Part shown: one piece after another, positions 1 through 12,480 of the stretch
How positions within the stretch are numbered: the stretch's first letter is position 1
How the letters are laid out: each line of letters begins with the position of its first letter
DNA from: Phallus indusiatus
Taxonomy: Eukaryota > Basidiomycota > Agaricomycetes > Phallales > Phallaceae
Direction of reading: 5' to 3'
Length of the DNA: 64,000 nt
NCBI GenBank assembly: GCA_027605045.1
Contig: JAQFWX010000003.1
Coordinates: forward strand, 1,674,001 to 1,738,000
Translations under genes and position numbers: made by a program
Notes under the pieces: generated by a model
The model's database searches: none
Seen by the model: only the letters and a program-made list of their open reading frames with translations
What the model was told of the DNA's origin: nothing

Positions 1-769
1 TCGCCGAACACGAGCGCAGCAACGTCGGTCTCGTAGAATCCCCGACAGAAGAGCGTATAGTTGGCGAGAGACTCCGGCAGCCACCTTATCCCGTCAAAAT
101 CAAATACGACGGGCTTCCCCGTGGTATCGACCCCGAAGTTGCTGGGATTCATATCGGACTGGGTGAGCACGACGCGTTCATTAGAGATGCTGACGTAGGG
201 CAGGTTTGGCTGACGTAGCCTGCGCAGCTTCGAAATGACCTGTACTTGGCGTTAATTGGTTCAGGAGAGATAGAAGTAAAGATGGGGTTCAGACCGTATT
301 TAAGAATCGTTCCAGCGCAACAACGCTCGTAAAGGGCAATGGCGCACGACCACGATCGAATATTGTGTGTCGGATAGGAGCCGATCCCAAAGGACCGAGG
401 GCGACACCATCCGGGCGAGGCTGGCGACGCATCCAAAGAACGGCCTCGGCCATCTTCCGGATGAAGATGTCTTTCATGACGGGGACCGTCTCTACAGGCT
501 CTATAACGGCGTACATGAGGTAATCATGCTCAAAACTGTGGCGGATGACGGCCACGCGTGGTGCAGTCGGGTCCGATTGGGCAATGTTGGCAAAGTAGCT
601 GTATTTGGACTTCGGAGGAGAACATATCGTGGTCGCCAAATTTAACATAGTAACCGGCGAATCGGATCATGCGTCTGTAGTCAATCCGACTGAAATTGTC
701 ATTCTCGTGCTTGGTGCAGGCGGCTATAATGTCCTTCTCCCAGACGACAAAAGGATTATCTGAAGACAT
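1..769 (-). pseudogene. Aminoglycoside-phosphotransferase-fold (APH) protein, partial, frameshifted
   Basis: Fungal APH-like kinase-fold protein of unknown substrate. It begins MSSDNPFVVWEKDI at 769 and continues off the left edge. The catalytic loop reads SDMNPSNFGVD (about 170-135) and is followed by FDFDGIRWLP, matching the HxDxxxxN and DxD signatures of the fold with Ser at the usual His position. A 49-nt intron (about 292-244, GTCTGA..CCAAG) joins the middle exon to the catalytic part. The first segment (769 to about 610) and the second (about 630 to 293) lie in different frames that overlap at the stretch reading SSEVQIQ in one frame and YSYFANIAQSDPTAPRV in the other. Homology logic needs a switch there, so I infer a one-base frameshift, either real decay or a sequence error. 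The family call is fairly sure; the status is not. Confidence 0.6.
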
Positions 770-2708
770 TGGCTCGGGTTTTGGTAGGATCTAATGAATT
801 CGTGTTGGCAATGGCCATCTACTTGAAAACATAAACATAAATCTACGCACGAATCCGACTTAAAGCCGTTCCGTTGAGGACAACACGCTACACATGAGAG
901 TGGATTGTTATTCGAGACACTCGTAGGCGCCGAGCCCGACGTCATTACCATCTGCAGCCACTGATTGACAACATTAACAGTACTGTCGGACATATGCACC
1001 ATCCAATCCGGAGATCATTATTTCGGCTGAAATTGTGGTCTATGAGACCATGACTGCTGGGCGTAAACGGTTCAACCTTTAATTTAACTAGCTTGCGCCA
1101 CTAATACTTTGAGCTTGTTCAACAAGTTGTTCAGATCATGAGCATGCTGCATGACAGAAAACGGTGCGTTCAGTCCTTGTACTACATGGTGCCCTTATCG
1201 GAAGCTGCCAGTATCTGTCATGCAGCATGCTCATGATCTGAACAAGATGTGTTTTATGTTTACGTGTAACTGGGACAGGACGATGGACAGTGTTGCGGTA
1301 CATCATGCATCACATGTACAATGTCCGACTACCCCTCTTGGCCGCAGGTAATGAATAGCCTAGTAGATAGACATCTCTTTTTGTTCACTTAGAAAGAATA
1401 GCTACTTTATAAGAAAATATTGCCGCTGTTCTCACTATATCTCGCTTAATGGCCATCTTTACTTCCGGGCTTTATTTCTTCATGTCCCACAAGCTCATTC
1501 CGGCTTTTTAAGCCAGAAAACTTCTATCATCAATAAACTAGTACTATCGGTCCATAATTTTTCAATTTTGTTGTTCATTTCCTTGCTTTTACAAATTCAA
1601 AAATTGTGTATTTAGAACGTCAGGCTAGTTACAATGGATGTTTTTCCTACTGAATATATGTACCGGTTCAATTTCCTTTTTCCCAAAGGAAAAACCGATC
1701 TCATTTTGCTGAATGGGATTGTACCAACTGGCTAGACGCCGATCATATACCGGCATTCTTTTTTTTACAGTAAACGTTGACACAGTACAACAGAAACGAG
1801 TTTTGACTGAGGTGTTAGTGAAATTGGCAACGTTCTAGTCTGTTGACGCTCAACGACAATTCAACAACAGTGCCTAGTAAATAAGTAAATAACGTGTTTG
1901 TCAAATAAGCAAAGACGAAATCATAAAGCTCAAAGCAACTTACTTATCCGAAGTCAAAAGAGTGCTACCCCCGGATCCCTATCCGACTCGGCACTGCGAC
2001 GGCGATTTCCATTAGAACTCTTCAGGCTTGCACTGGAATGCTTCTCGCTCGCCGAGATGACCATGATAAGGATCATTTTGGTATATATATATTTAGCTTT
2101 GCGGCTGCCATTTGAATGAATTGAAGGGGTCATTCTAAGTTATCGAAACGAATAAGGCATCCACGTCATAGTGTTGATGCTTCAAGCTTCACCCGTGAGG
2201 TACCATCCGCGGCTGGTCTACAAGTTGAGGCACGAATGCACGTATTTGCATACGAGACATACATATTCGCCGTTGTGGGACGAGCCGCTGACGTTGTTAC
2301 TGCTGAACGTTGGTCGATCGTATTGGCTCGTTAAGTGTATAATGTCGTGCCCGGATCCAATATTCATTATGATACTGGGTACGTGGCAGTGCTTTTTGGT
2401 TAATTTCCAATTCGACGCACTGCTGCGCGTGTAGAACAGGGTAGAGCTTCTGCACGGTTTATGAGAATCACCATATGTAAATGTTGAAAAAGTCTTTGCT
2501 TACTAGTATCATCGACACGTGTAAAGCCTTGGTATAGAGATTGTCCAAAAATATTTGTGTTTCGTCATGTTATGTCCCGAATTAAACATCTTGTGGATCA
2601 TTTTTCGTTCTGTCAGCCGCCAAGACTGATGACACGTATCTATGTACTCACAAAACAACCGCACCCATGATGCTATGGCAAAACAAAATTAGCGGTGGCG
2701 GTTTCCCC
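770..2708. other. AT-rich intergenic stretch
   Basis: I see no convincing gene. The small open frames have no recognisable domain and cannot be spliced into one another. The only clear structure is the inverted repeat at 1127-1245, listed separately. Confidence 0.5.
1127..1245. repeat. 32-bp perfect inverted repeat with 55-bp loop
   Basis: Positions 1127-1158 (ttgttcagatcatgagcatg...) are the exact reverse complement of 1214-1245. The 55-bp spacer shows no symmetry. It could form a hairpin as RNA or a cruciform; no flanking target duplication was identified. Confidence 0.8.
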
Positions 2709-3752
2709 TCAGTAGCGTGATCTGAGATGTTTAAGATTAATTAAATCGCGCAGGGATGGTAGCCTCTCATGGTATTCCCTTTCTTCCTGAGTTGGCTTCA
2801 TGCTGGTACCGTAACCAAATTGTCTGATTCGAAAACAAATGCATCATCAACGTTCTAGTAGTTGGTACAAACATTGATGATCCAAGACCATACCTAATAT
2901 AGCATTCATACATAGTTATGCGGTCTTTACTGATACGTCGTTTCATCGACATCGTTCGGTCAATATCGGTCGGGAATGTCTGGTAAATGGATCGAGAAAA
3001 CCAACTCGATTTAGTTTGAATTGTGATTGATGATGGCCGTTCGCACCATGCAGTATGTATTATATTTTTCTCAGAGTGTCATTCAGATTTCAGATTTCGG
3101 ATTGCGCGACATGAATGATTGTGATATGTGTACTTACAATTGACAGGCATCTTTTCGGAGATGGTTATTTTAAGCGACACGATAACCTGTGATCCAGGGG
3201 TAAGAAGGAAATGATTCCCGTAAGTAATTATTATAACTGTAAATGATACGAACCTTTGATTTGGTTTGGTTTCCAATATGAAGGATTGACGTATCGTTAA
3301 CTTGAAAGCGAACCGCAATTGTTGCGTTTAACTTCTCGGATCCTACCAATTGTGTCGTTACGACAGATCCTCCGTTGCGTTGCCAAAGCTCTGGTATTGT
3401 AGATGGTCTTCGGTTCCAGCGGTTTAACCGTATATCCACAGCGATCAATTCTCGCACTTGAACCTAGACTTGAACGCGAAGACGCTAGAATTTACAGCCT
3501 GGTTACTTCCACTGACGAACATGGCGACACGCCAAATCGGATTTGACGATCAAGATTTGATCCTAATATCGTTCTTTGTCGTCCATGAACCTGTTTGGCT
3601 ATACGTATATCATTTTGTGAGGCCGAAAAGAGCAGTATGTTTTCGCGACTTTGAGCTTTTTGTTTGGACCAAAAGATTATATGAAGCCTGAAGGCAATTT
3701 CAGCCGTTTCAACCAAGCGGAACAATTGCCGATGGAATAAAAAAGAAGTCAA
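2709..3752 (-). CDS. Spliced gene of unknown function
   Basis: I do not recognise a family. Several minus-strand segments join with sensible splice sites: a segment ending ..NDIRIAKQ (donor near 3585, acceptor near 3446), then VQVRELIAVDIRLNRWNRR.., ending ..HIGNQTKSK (donor about 3258), then VIVSLKITISEK, later ..SMKRRISKDRITMYECYI (donor about 2896), then QFGYGTSMKPTQEEREYHER and a stop at 2709-2711. The joint near 3139-3000 is phase-consistent only if a weak GTCAAT donor is used, so the gene may be slightly damaged there. The start is uncertain; 3752 is simply the first Met of the upstream open frame. The middle part alternates polar and hydrophobic residues like a beta-rich domain. Confidence 0.4.
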
Positions 3753-4173
3753 ATTACGTAACAGCGGAGTTCCTTTGGGCTCGGGATTCGGGAGTGTTTC
3801 GTGCCGGTCAGTTCATTGGCCGGCCAGAATTCTATCACATGTTTCGTTCGTTTTGAATAGGAACCTTACTTTTTCAACGATGTTCGTTCTAGTGTTAAAA
3901 CGTTGATAATCCACTGTCGCAGAACTGTTCATTTCATTCATTCATTTTCATGTATTTTCATAATTTCTCATAATTTCATGATTCCAGTTTCAAAATAGTT
4001 AGTATACTAGACATTTGCGTGTATATATCTAGACAATTTGTTGAAGTTTCTCGTCGCTCTGAGTTGTCGTTACATCCGCTTGAGTCCCCTTACTAGACTT
4101 GGGGGTCCAATTCTCCCTAAGAAAAAACGAAAATCAAAACTAGGACACCGGAGCAAAAGGAAAATTTGAGAAC
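3753..4173. other. Intergenic
   Basis: AT-rich, with short repeats of 'catttca' around 3930-3980. Nothing else is supported. Position 4174 is the stop end of the next minus-strand gene. Confidence 0.4.
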
Positions 4174-5582
4174 TCACTCGTAATTCGACAAAAGTTTGGT
4201 TTCTCCTCTGACTACTCCCCATAAAAATATTACAGCCATCATGATCGGAGATTCTACCAGAACCGCATAAAAACAAGCATCGAACGGACTCTTGGCTGGG
4301 AATCCCGTAGAGAGACATAAACCGATGGTTACAATCCGTATGAAGCTCCATGTTATGATGGAGATAGTAAAATAAGGCTTAGGGAATTGAAGAGCGAATA
4401 TATCGGTTGCGACTTTGATTATCACCCCGTGGGACTGGGGTTCATTCAAGGACTGCTCTGGAGTCCTTTGTCTCAGAGCTATTCCACCCCTGTCAAGGTG
4501 GGTTTTGAAGTCGAATCGAAGCATGCGCGCGATCAGGCTACCCGGACCAAAGGAAGTCAACGCGGCCGGTACAAAGGCTATGTATATGCCTTGAAATGCG
4601 AGTTTTGGCCAAATATCTTCTCCATCTTGGGACTTGGTTGTCATGGAAATTAATTGGATAACAGCATACCAAGGTGCCGAAATTATGAGCTAGAAAAGGT
4701 ACAACCTGAGTTAGTTCAAGATGATAAGTCAACAAGGAGAAGGATCCACACCATGTGTAGAACCCAATAACTGCACACTTGTTTCCATCGTGGTCTTTTT
4801 CCCGATGGCCAACCAGATGTAAGGTAGACTAAAGACAATGTAACGACGCAAACGGAGAGTCCATTACTTGATCCATACAATCCCAGCGGCATCACCAGAG
4901 CGAAATAGCCAATGATTCCAGCCAAAGATATAATCAAGAAACTCGAAGATACTATGTTGCCTCTCGTCACAAATCTTTGCATGTTCATGTTCAGCGAATA
5001 ATTACTAAAATAATGTACGTTCTGCCAGTGGATAACTCACATAGTATTTAATGAGATAGCCACCTAGTAGTGGGCGGTCAAGGAAACTGGGTTGTCAACT
5101 AGTGGAATATACTTACCTTTCCTACAACATACACTAAGCTGATATAGAACAAGGTTCCCATATGGTTAAGGATAATTTCATCAATAGACTGAGTGTCATC
5201 CTTTCGAAAATTGATATCTTGAAGAGAGATCAATCCCGAAAAAATGAAGAGCCCTAGAACCAAACGCCATCTTCCGGTGTCGGGGGTTGTAGTTGTAGGT
5301 TTAGTAGGTTCCGAATTGTCTTTCGAGGGTTGAGGCTCTTCAGAGGAGGTTGATTCAGAAGCTGAAGGTGCAGCGAGACAAGTTATGATATAAAGCTTGA
5401 GTCAAAGGAGGGTCAGCATATCCAGCTAAGCTGTCCAAAAAAATAACACTAACACATAGGGCGTCGTAACTAGCAATAAAGAACCCCAGAAAGTAGATGA
5501 TGAAAAGCAGACAAGAGGACTTGGCGAGCGGTCCCGTTATAGAAGGGAGCCATAAGTCAGGACTTGTAACTTGGGAAAACAT
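4174..5582 (-). CDS. Multi-pass membrane protein of unknown function
   Basis: Five exons splice in frame on the minus strand: MFSQVTSPDLWLP.. from 5582 (donor about 5457, acceptor about 5402), an exon through ..TLFYISLVYVVGK (donor about 5117), a tiny exon VAISLNT, an exon NYSLNMNMQRFVTRGN..WVLHM (donor about 4751), and a last exon LIISAPWYAVIQLISMTTK.. to the stop at 4174. The product has about eight or nine strongly hydrophobic segments; a Ser/Thr/Pro-rich loop follows the first. The last segment (ESPIMMAVIFLWGVVRG) recalls the 'PM' helix of fungal 7TM families such as RTA1 or DUF7702, but no diagnostic motif was found, so the family is left open. Exon phases are consistent throughout, so the gene appears intact. 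Upstream exons beyond 5582 cannot be excluded. Confidence 0.6.
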
Positions 5583-7093
5583 TAATATGTGATAGAGGGG
5601 AGGATGTCAGTCAACGCAAGAGTATTATGTTGTCTCCTTCGAAATATAAACGAGTGTACGTTCTGAATTGGCCCACACTGTCACTGAGTGGAGAATCAAT
5701 GATGCTACGTGCGAAAGTGAGTGGCATGACCAGCGGCGTCCAGCTCAAACCAGCTGCCGAGTCTGAATGTCGAAATCTGTGACGATATTGTTCAACCCGG
5801 CACGTATTTGAATTTGAGGTTTCGAGCTGAAAGCTCAGTTCAGTCCAATTGATCCAACCTTGGAACTATCATGATGGTACCGGTTAAAACCTGTACTCGA
5901 GAAAAGAGCGTTACGGTAACGTTGACTCGCTGAGTATGTGCGCAGACTAAACACTCGCCGCAGGTCCAACTCGGAGATACCAGAATTTGACATGCGTGCC
6001 TATCTGTACATGTTACCTAGGGTAACAACCCCCTTTGTCTTTCTATGGACTCTACGGTGATAATTTTGAAAACTGTTTTCCTTCTCTAAAGTTGACATCA
6101 CATCCATCATGACTAAGAAGCAGAAAGATGCTTACTAAAAGATCCGCTCCGAATACACTATCAATGGTTTCAGAGTTTACGAAGGGGGCGAAAAGGTCGA
6201 CGATCTCGATAACATTCCCGACTTTCTTTAGAATGCTTTGGTGTAAACCTTACGCTTATCAGCCATTACATCGGAAAAGAAAGTTACTTTTCCCTCACTG
6301 CCCACGTCTCTCACCCAGGAAAAGAGTTTTGTTGGATGACGGGTCTATCACACTTGAGAAAGATTGAAGAGCGTAGGCTATGTATAAATTTGTCGTTCAT
6401 TGTTATGTTAGATGTTACTGAAACTGAACTATTATCGAAAAGGAAATTGTATTGTATGTTTAAAAAGGGTTATATACGTGCCAAACTGCCTGTGTCTAAT
6501 TGTTATTTCATACAAGGGGGTTGGCGTGACTGACGCCTCTAGTTCAATCCAGTGGAGGCTAAAATCTGACAAGAGCTGACTGGGTCTGATGCAGCCTGAC
6601 CATTTTCGATCGTCAGGCCAGATTGGGCAGACCTCGTCTGACGGGACTTATGGCCGGATATGGCTGGATCAGGCACTTTCGATTTTTGCGACTCAGAATC
6701 GACTTTGAAAGAATAGAGCAAGAAGGGGCTTGTCTTCTTAATTCGAATTACAGTGTTGAAATCCATTGAAACCCATTTAAAACTCACTCTATTATTATGC
6801 ATCCTATTGAGGTTGGTATATGACTTAACCCGGTGATGCCTGATGCTGGCTATTAGGCTCTATTGGGACATTTACTAAAAGCAGAGCTACTGATACGAAA
6901 TAAGAACTTACACTTGGATCTGGATACGTACAGTACTCCTATTCTTCAGTTTTCAATCATTTCGAGTCACGAGGTTCTGTCTTCATCATATTCAGTTTTA
7001 CAGCTATGAATATGCTTCTCGATGTAATTCTAGCCCATGGCGGCTATGGCATAACCATTTTCAAACGTTAAACTCTCACATATCAGTGGTCCC
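5583..7093. other. Intergenic stretch
   Basis: No gene is supported. Open frames at 6128-6533 have no recognisable content. Around 6580-6680 there are several variants of 'ctgac/gtcag' and 'gtctgatg' that look like decayed repeat sequence. Confidence 0.4.
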
Positions 7094-7100
7094 TATAAAA
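7094..7100 (+). promoter_or_regulatory. TATA-like box of the GH5 gene
   Basis: TATAAAA lies 35 nt upstream of the proposed ATG at 7135. If it is a functional TATA box, the 5' UTR would be only a few nt long, so a second upstream start site is possible. Confidence 0.35.
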
Positions 7101-7134
7101 TGTGCTCCTTTTTCGAGGTTTTAGAACATCCGCA

Positions 7135-10100
7135 ATGGCGTTTTCTACTCGCTTGACCTCTTTGATTGCTTTGGCCACCCAAGTCTGTGCTGAAATTCTT
7201 TACGCAGGTGTAAACGAGGTAAGTCTCTCGATATTTTGAGTGTTATAATCCCTTCATTTATGATTTCTCTTCAGTCTGGAGGTGAATTTGGGGTATCTGG
7301 AGTCAAAGGCAAAGGTTTACCTGGGAGATTTGGTGTGGACTATGAGTTCATTAACAAAGTATTCAACCTCTTCATGGCCGTTCTCACTTTTCTGACAAAG
7401 CAAAAAGAGTGCTATTGATATTTTCGTTGACCAAGAACATGTCAACATATTCAGGGTGACGTTTCTAATGGAGCGGATGGCACCTATTGCGACCGGTATG
7501 TATATATCATATACGTTTTTACCTACAAACTGCTTCTCACACTTATAATAGGTCTTGCTGGTCCATTCAATGAAACAGTGGGTTATATTCTATTTGATGC
7601 GTATTTTATCTTTTCTAACACGATGATAGTATTTTGGGTTTTATGAAGACGCTATCAATTATATAACTCAAACAAAAGGGGTCTATGCTCTAATTGATGT
7701 ATGTTTATTCTGTAAGGACATCTTGCTTAGTGTTGATGACAATATTCACAGCCACACAATTATGTGAGTTTCGACCCTCAACAATACCATTTATTCATTC
7801 ATCCTTGGCCCGCAGATGAGATACAAGCACGTTCTTATTACTCCTCTGACGAAGCTTTATCTCAGTCCCTTTTAGCGATCCCTCACATCAACCGTCTTCG
7901 GGCAGTGTAATTCAATCCACCTTTTTCTCTCAAAACAACAGCATTTAATAAAAGTTTTAGGTCATAGGTAATACTTCTGATCCAAATGCGGCAACAACGG
8001 CGGATTTTGCGGAATTTTGGAAAGAACTTGCCGGCCGATTTGTTGATAACGAAAAGGTCGTTTTTGGGATAAATAACGAGCCTCATGATATGGTAAGTTT
8101 CTGGTAGACGATCCCAGCTGTTTCGTACTCAAAATGTTGCTTGTAGCCAACACAATGGATCTTGATGAATGATCAAGTATGTTTCCAGGTATATGCGGAA
8201 TCTATGTTAGTTGTTCACACTTGTATAGGCTGCCATCAACGCTATTCGCTCCACTGGCGCACAACAACTCATTTTGGCCCCCGGAAATGGTTTTACCGGT
8301 GGACACTCTTGGAATAAGAGCACTGGAGAAGGTGACGAGCCCTCCAGTGAAGTCCTGGGATCTATCACAGATCCCCTTAACAACACCGCTATTGATGTGC
8401 ACGAGGTTAGTCACTTTGTTGTGAGATTTTGTGTGCTTCAAGTTGCTAACGCCGCTGCAGTATCTCGGTATGTGGCATCATTTCTCTTTCTTTCCGACGC
8501 CTTAGCCTCAATTTTTCTTACTCCACCCGCAAAGACTCGGACTTCTCTGGCCGCAGCAATGTCTGCTCACAACCGGGTCCTTCTAACCTGGCTGGATTGA
8601 CGAGTTTCCTGAAGCAAAATAATTTGAAGTACCTCCTTTCATACCTCATCGACATATTTGATCGTGAATCGCAACCCTCTTAGAGCCGTGATATCTGAAT
8701 TCGGTGCTGGTAATAACGAGAACTGCTTCGAGGTAAGCTAAACACGACTGAATTTTTAGCTTGGCATCAGGAAAAAGGTGATATGCTACGTCGCGCTACG
8801 TAGGCTACATAGCGCGTGTAGCCACGTAGGACATTCCGATGCTTCATAATTCGACGTAATTGGCCCGGCCAACTTCGTAGAGCTATGTAGCTCTACGAAA
8901 TGCGTTCTCTGCGCTGTAGTTGCAACCTTTATCCGTCACCGCCGTTGTTCTCCTGTAGTTATTCCTTCCAATGTAGAATCTGTAGAAATGTTTTTATTAA
9001 CTATATTCACTGTTTCCCTTTACACATTTGATTTTTGTGAACTTCGAATTTATTGAATATAGTAAGTACGACTTAAGGTACATCTATAACAATTTCTAAC
9101 TCTAACATTCGTGTAGTTATTGCTACTACTGTACATAATATGACACTTAAAAGAATTCGAACCGAGTCCAAGTGATAGTCAAGAGGGAAAAAGAGCTAAA
9201 TGGAAAAGCAAGAGTACGAACCTTTATATAGACAATCCCGTTAGCAGGCGCTTGTGGAGCTGTGGAGCAGCAACGCACCAATCATCGTGCTCAGTTGCTC
9301 CACCTCAGGCGTCACTGTGTGGAGCGATGGGGGACGGGGGCCGAAGACGGTGCGGACGGAAGTGTGGGCGAAGACAAAGAGAACAACCATAGGGAAACAC
9401 GAAGTCTGCTGTTGCCTATCTTCTGGTCAAGTTCCGCCAAACTCTCGCGACTATTCATTCTCTCGTTAGTGAAGTCATCGAAGATTGTGCTGCCATTATG
9501 GTTCGAGAATGTTATAGATGGTGGATGGCGAAGTGGACCGTGACTCAGATGTAGATTTAGCACCATGTGGATAACAAGAAAATACCTAAAGGTTTGTACT
9601 CACCTTGAGAACACAAAATTCTACATATTGTACGATGAACTACATTTTGCTACATTGCCCGACGGCCTGACTGTGGAGCATTACACGATTCTAGTGAAAT
9701 TACGTGGGCTTCATAGACATTCGTATCAAGCGCTAATTTTGTAGGTGTGTGTAATTTCGCTCCAATTACGAGCGCCGGAACCGGTTTCCTGATGTGGTTT
9801 CAAACAAGCTTCCTAAGTTTGTAAACTATCTTCTCAATTATGTGGAAGACAACGATGAATACATCGGATGGTTAGCATGGGCTGCTGGACCAAGTATAGT
9901 TTTTTGCTACCTGTGTGGACATTCATTCACCTGATTCATTTGACAGTTTGGCGTACAGATGATGCATGCTGTGGCCCTGATACCGGTAGTCTCGAACCTG
10001 GATCTCGTACCAGCGAAGGCACCCCAAGGTAGGTCTTTTGGCATAGTGATACGCCCATCTTCTAATAAATAATAATTAGCGCTTTCGATACTGTTTGGAA

Positions 10101-10224
10101 GAACGCCATTGCACCACACATTCCTAGTAGTAAGCTCTTCTGTATTTGTGTTGAAAAGCCGATCATATTCTAATGCAACAATTTCGTAGCACTTAAGAAG
10201 GGTGGTACCTCAGGTCTTGTTTAA
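7135..10224 (+). CDS. GH5 endoglucanase (secreted cellulase)
   Basis: Hydrolyses beta-1,4-glucan; expected to be secreted. About 14 exons splice in frame. The N-terminus is a signal peptide (MAFSTRLTSLIALATQVCAE), followed by the family start ILYAGVNESGGEFGV. Later blocks are INIFR-type NIFRVTFLMERM, YALIDPHNYMRYN, the acid/base motif FGINNEPHDM, APGNGFTGGHSW, DVHEYLDSDFSG, the nucleophile motif AVISEFGAGNNENCFE, and IGWLAWAAGP near the end; the stop is at 10222-10224. Both catalytic glutamates (NEP and SEFG) are present. One intron after RYN (about 7830-7878) has a GC donor. The intron after NENCFE (8734 to about 9769) is about 1 kb while all others are 45-65 nt; it holds sequence unrelated to the gene. 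No cellulose-binding module is seen. If that long intron is spliced, the gene is intact. GH5 subfamily 5 is likely but not proven. Confidence 0.85.
8745..9760. repeat. Probable inserted sequence inside a GH5 intron
   Basis: About 1 kb of extra sequence in the intron that follows the NENCFE exon. It carries several palindromic pieces: a perfect 11-bp arm palindrome at 8874-8899 (ttcgtagagct / agctctacgaa) and a quasi-palindrome rich in ctacgt/acgtag at about 8791-8834; related ctacat words recur at 9620-9655. No terminal repeats or target duplication could be fixed by eye. A 5'-acgtagc-type foldback or MITE origin is an inference. Small open frames at 9254-9566 show no domain. Confidence 0.4.
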
Positions 10225-10722
10225 CTCATATCATACAAATCCCATCCAAGTGACAAAACAGTTCAATGTATTTACAATTTTAGTAACAGGTGTTAACAGG
10301 TGTTATATATACATATTCGGTATTATTACAAGGGAAGCTTGATCCCAGTATGGTTGCCTTCAGCTCAGGTAAGAATTAGCAATTTAGCATATTGTGCAAT
10401 GAGTTTCACGCTGCCTCAAATCAGGGTGGACGTAATCGCATTTCTCCCCTGAGAAAGTCAATGGAGCAATATGAAGTTATGATTTACCTCACCACGCGTG
10501 ATTCTCCGCTTCACAAACGAAAATTTCACAGCATATAACTACGCACATCGGAATTGTTAGGTTCGTCATGATCCTTCGTTTATGTCAATGAAATGTTGTC
10601 ACCTAGCTCTTTCGATGATTTTAGGAAATATGTATTTATGTAGGTTTATATGCGCAGTGGTAAGCAATGTCACTTCTAGTTGGAACTTGGCACAATGCAT
10701 GGGAGCACGTTCTTTTTATTGT
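10225..10722. other. Intergenic
   Basis: Short tandem 'gtgttaacag' repetition near 10290-10302, otherwise nothing supported. Confidence 0.4.
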
Positions 10723-11716
10723 TCAAACAAAACCTCGTGTTACATAGTGAAGATTTCTCAAAACATGAAAAACTAGTACATACAAACCATCAGTTGTGCT
10801 AGTCTTTCCCGGTGCAAGGGCGTCGCGACTCCTCCACATCTCGTCGCCGAAGAGCCATTTATGCTCCTTGTCATCCACAGAAGGGACCTTCCGCACCCGA
10901 CACGCGCATGGGTCCTCTTGATGACACCCTTGTCCGAGACGTATTAAGGTGTAGACGAGCTTGTCAGCCAGCGAAGTTCCAGGCTCTTCTTCTGAATTTT
11001 TGTCGATGGTAATTTTCTCGTTGACATTTCTGTGAAGACAGAAAGGCTATGAAAAAAAGAGAGCGATAACAGGAAAAGGGCAAGGAGAAAAATGGCGGGA
11101 TTGAGACAGATCAGACAGGGAAAAAAAAGACCAACATACAGATGGTGACCACATCCTTTGAACAGATTTTTTTTCGTTCGTGTAAATGTAAAACAAAAAT
11201 CGGTCCATTTTTCTGATAAGAACTTCATCAATTAACCGACCGATAGTTGTTCCTTCCGCAACATGGAAGGTCCTGTTATGGCGGGAGCGATCGGTGGGGA
11301 CGTTATAGTACTTGAGCATCTTCAGAGTGTAAATGCCCGGACAATAGTCTTCCCCACAGACGATGATCTGTACAATACGAATTCAGGTTAATACACGTTA
11401 GACTATAGTTCGAGAAGTACGTACATCGTTCACGCCCTCAACTTTGTAATGTCGTAGTTAACCTCCATGGAAATGCGGGCGGCGTAATGTTTACTGTCGG
11501 AAATTACGATGGGTTTCTCGAGTATCGCCGTGAAAACCATATGGCTCTTTGAGTAATGCTTAGACTCGGGAGACGACATACAAATAGATTACGCACATCC
11601 GGGTTAATGCGGACGCCTAATTCATCATTGTCCCACACAGCGTGAAGGTCTTTCCGCAAAAGCATCACATTCTGAGTAGAATAAATGTTTGACAAGAGCA
11701 AGATTTTTCTCGGCAA
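10723..11716 (-). pseudogene. HNH-endonuclease-like protein, probably degenerate
   Basis: The segment at 11716-11504 contains TQNVMLLRKDLHAVWDND, typical of the C-terminal part of fungal HNH-type nuclease proteins (N-x-x-LLRxDLHxxxD). Downstream minus-strand segments look coding and partly join: HYKVEGVND (donor about 11426), IIVCGEDYCPGIYTLKMLKY.. (about 11374-11150), and after about 11010 a frame with VNEKITIDKNSEEEPGTSL.. running to a stop at 10723-10725. The last joint is not phase-consistent with any donor I can find near 11150, and the upstream part that should carry the HNH histidine is not recognisable. I therefore treat it as a decayed or mis-spliced gene. An alternative is an intact gene with unusual introns. 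Confidence 0.4.
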
Positions 11717-12480
11717 ATGTCGATCTTTTCACTACAGCTCCACGTTAGAAACCGTACGGAAGTGCCAACCATTGTAATGGCAACATACTTCCTTTGTGTA
11801 CGCGTGGAAATATATGGGCAGGTCGAACCGGGAAAATAACTTCTTCTTTTACATGTAAACAGTCAGGCAGTAGTATAAGATTTTGAACGGTGAATAGGGC
11901 AAACTCTGAAATCTGTTGTTGAAGCAGTGGTGGTACGGGTGGCGAAGCCGCGCTCTGCCATCTTGAAATTTGACATTCAGTGAATTTCAATCTGATACTG
12001 AATTAGTATAAATGTTGACACCGTTTAGGAGCACAATGGCTTACCTGGAGTGAGCCCTTGAAGTATCTGGAATGTAGAGTAGAGTAGACGAACTGCATGT
12101 ATGTAGAGTGGAATTTGGGCGCGGACGATGGGTGGAAACAAACCGCTCAAGCTCAAGCCAATTATGTACTTATATTAAGCTCTCCATACTAATTTCCAAG
12201 AACCTGGTACAAGGCATTCGAATAAGCTTTAAGTTTGGCGAGGTGGTTCGGAATAAAAAGAACGGAGTTGCAGCAGTATTTCCCATGATCGTACACAAAA
12301 AAAAAAATCTCTTAGATGTGTCAGTATGTTACTTATTGTTAACTGCAAACTCGACAACGCTGACTATTACTTTGTGGATGGATGCAAAGTGGAGGACGAG
12401 TGTCCGAAATTTCTCGGACCCTGTCACGGTCACGGAAACACACTTTTCCACCCAGACATTTTCACGCGTCGCGGATTCAT
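11717..12480. other. Intergenic, upstream of APC11
   Basis: Open frames here run into the APC11 gene in other frames and show no domain. No clear TATA box for APC11 was identified. Confidence 0.4.

Noticed and set aside
724..1002. 92-aa minus-strand frame overlapping the APH start
   Set aside because: Overlaps the APH N-terminus in another frame; no domain.
10582..11012. Plus-strand frames opposite the HNH remnant
   Set aside because: Coding signal is better on the minus strand; no domains on the plus strand.
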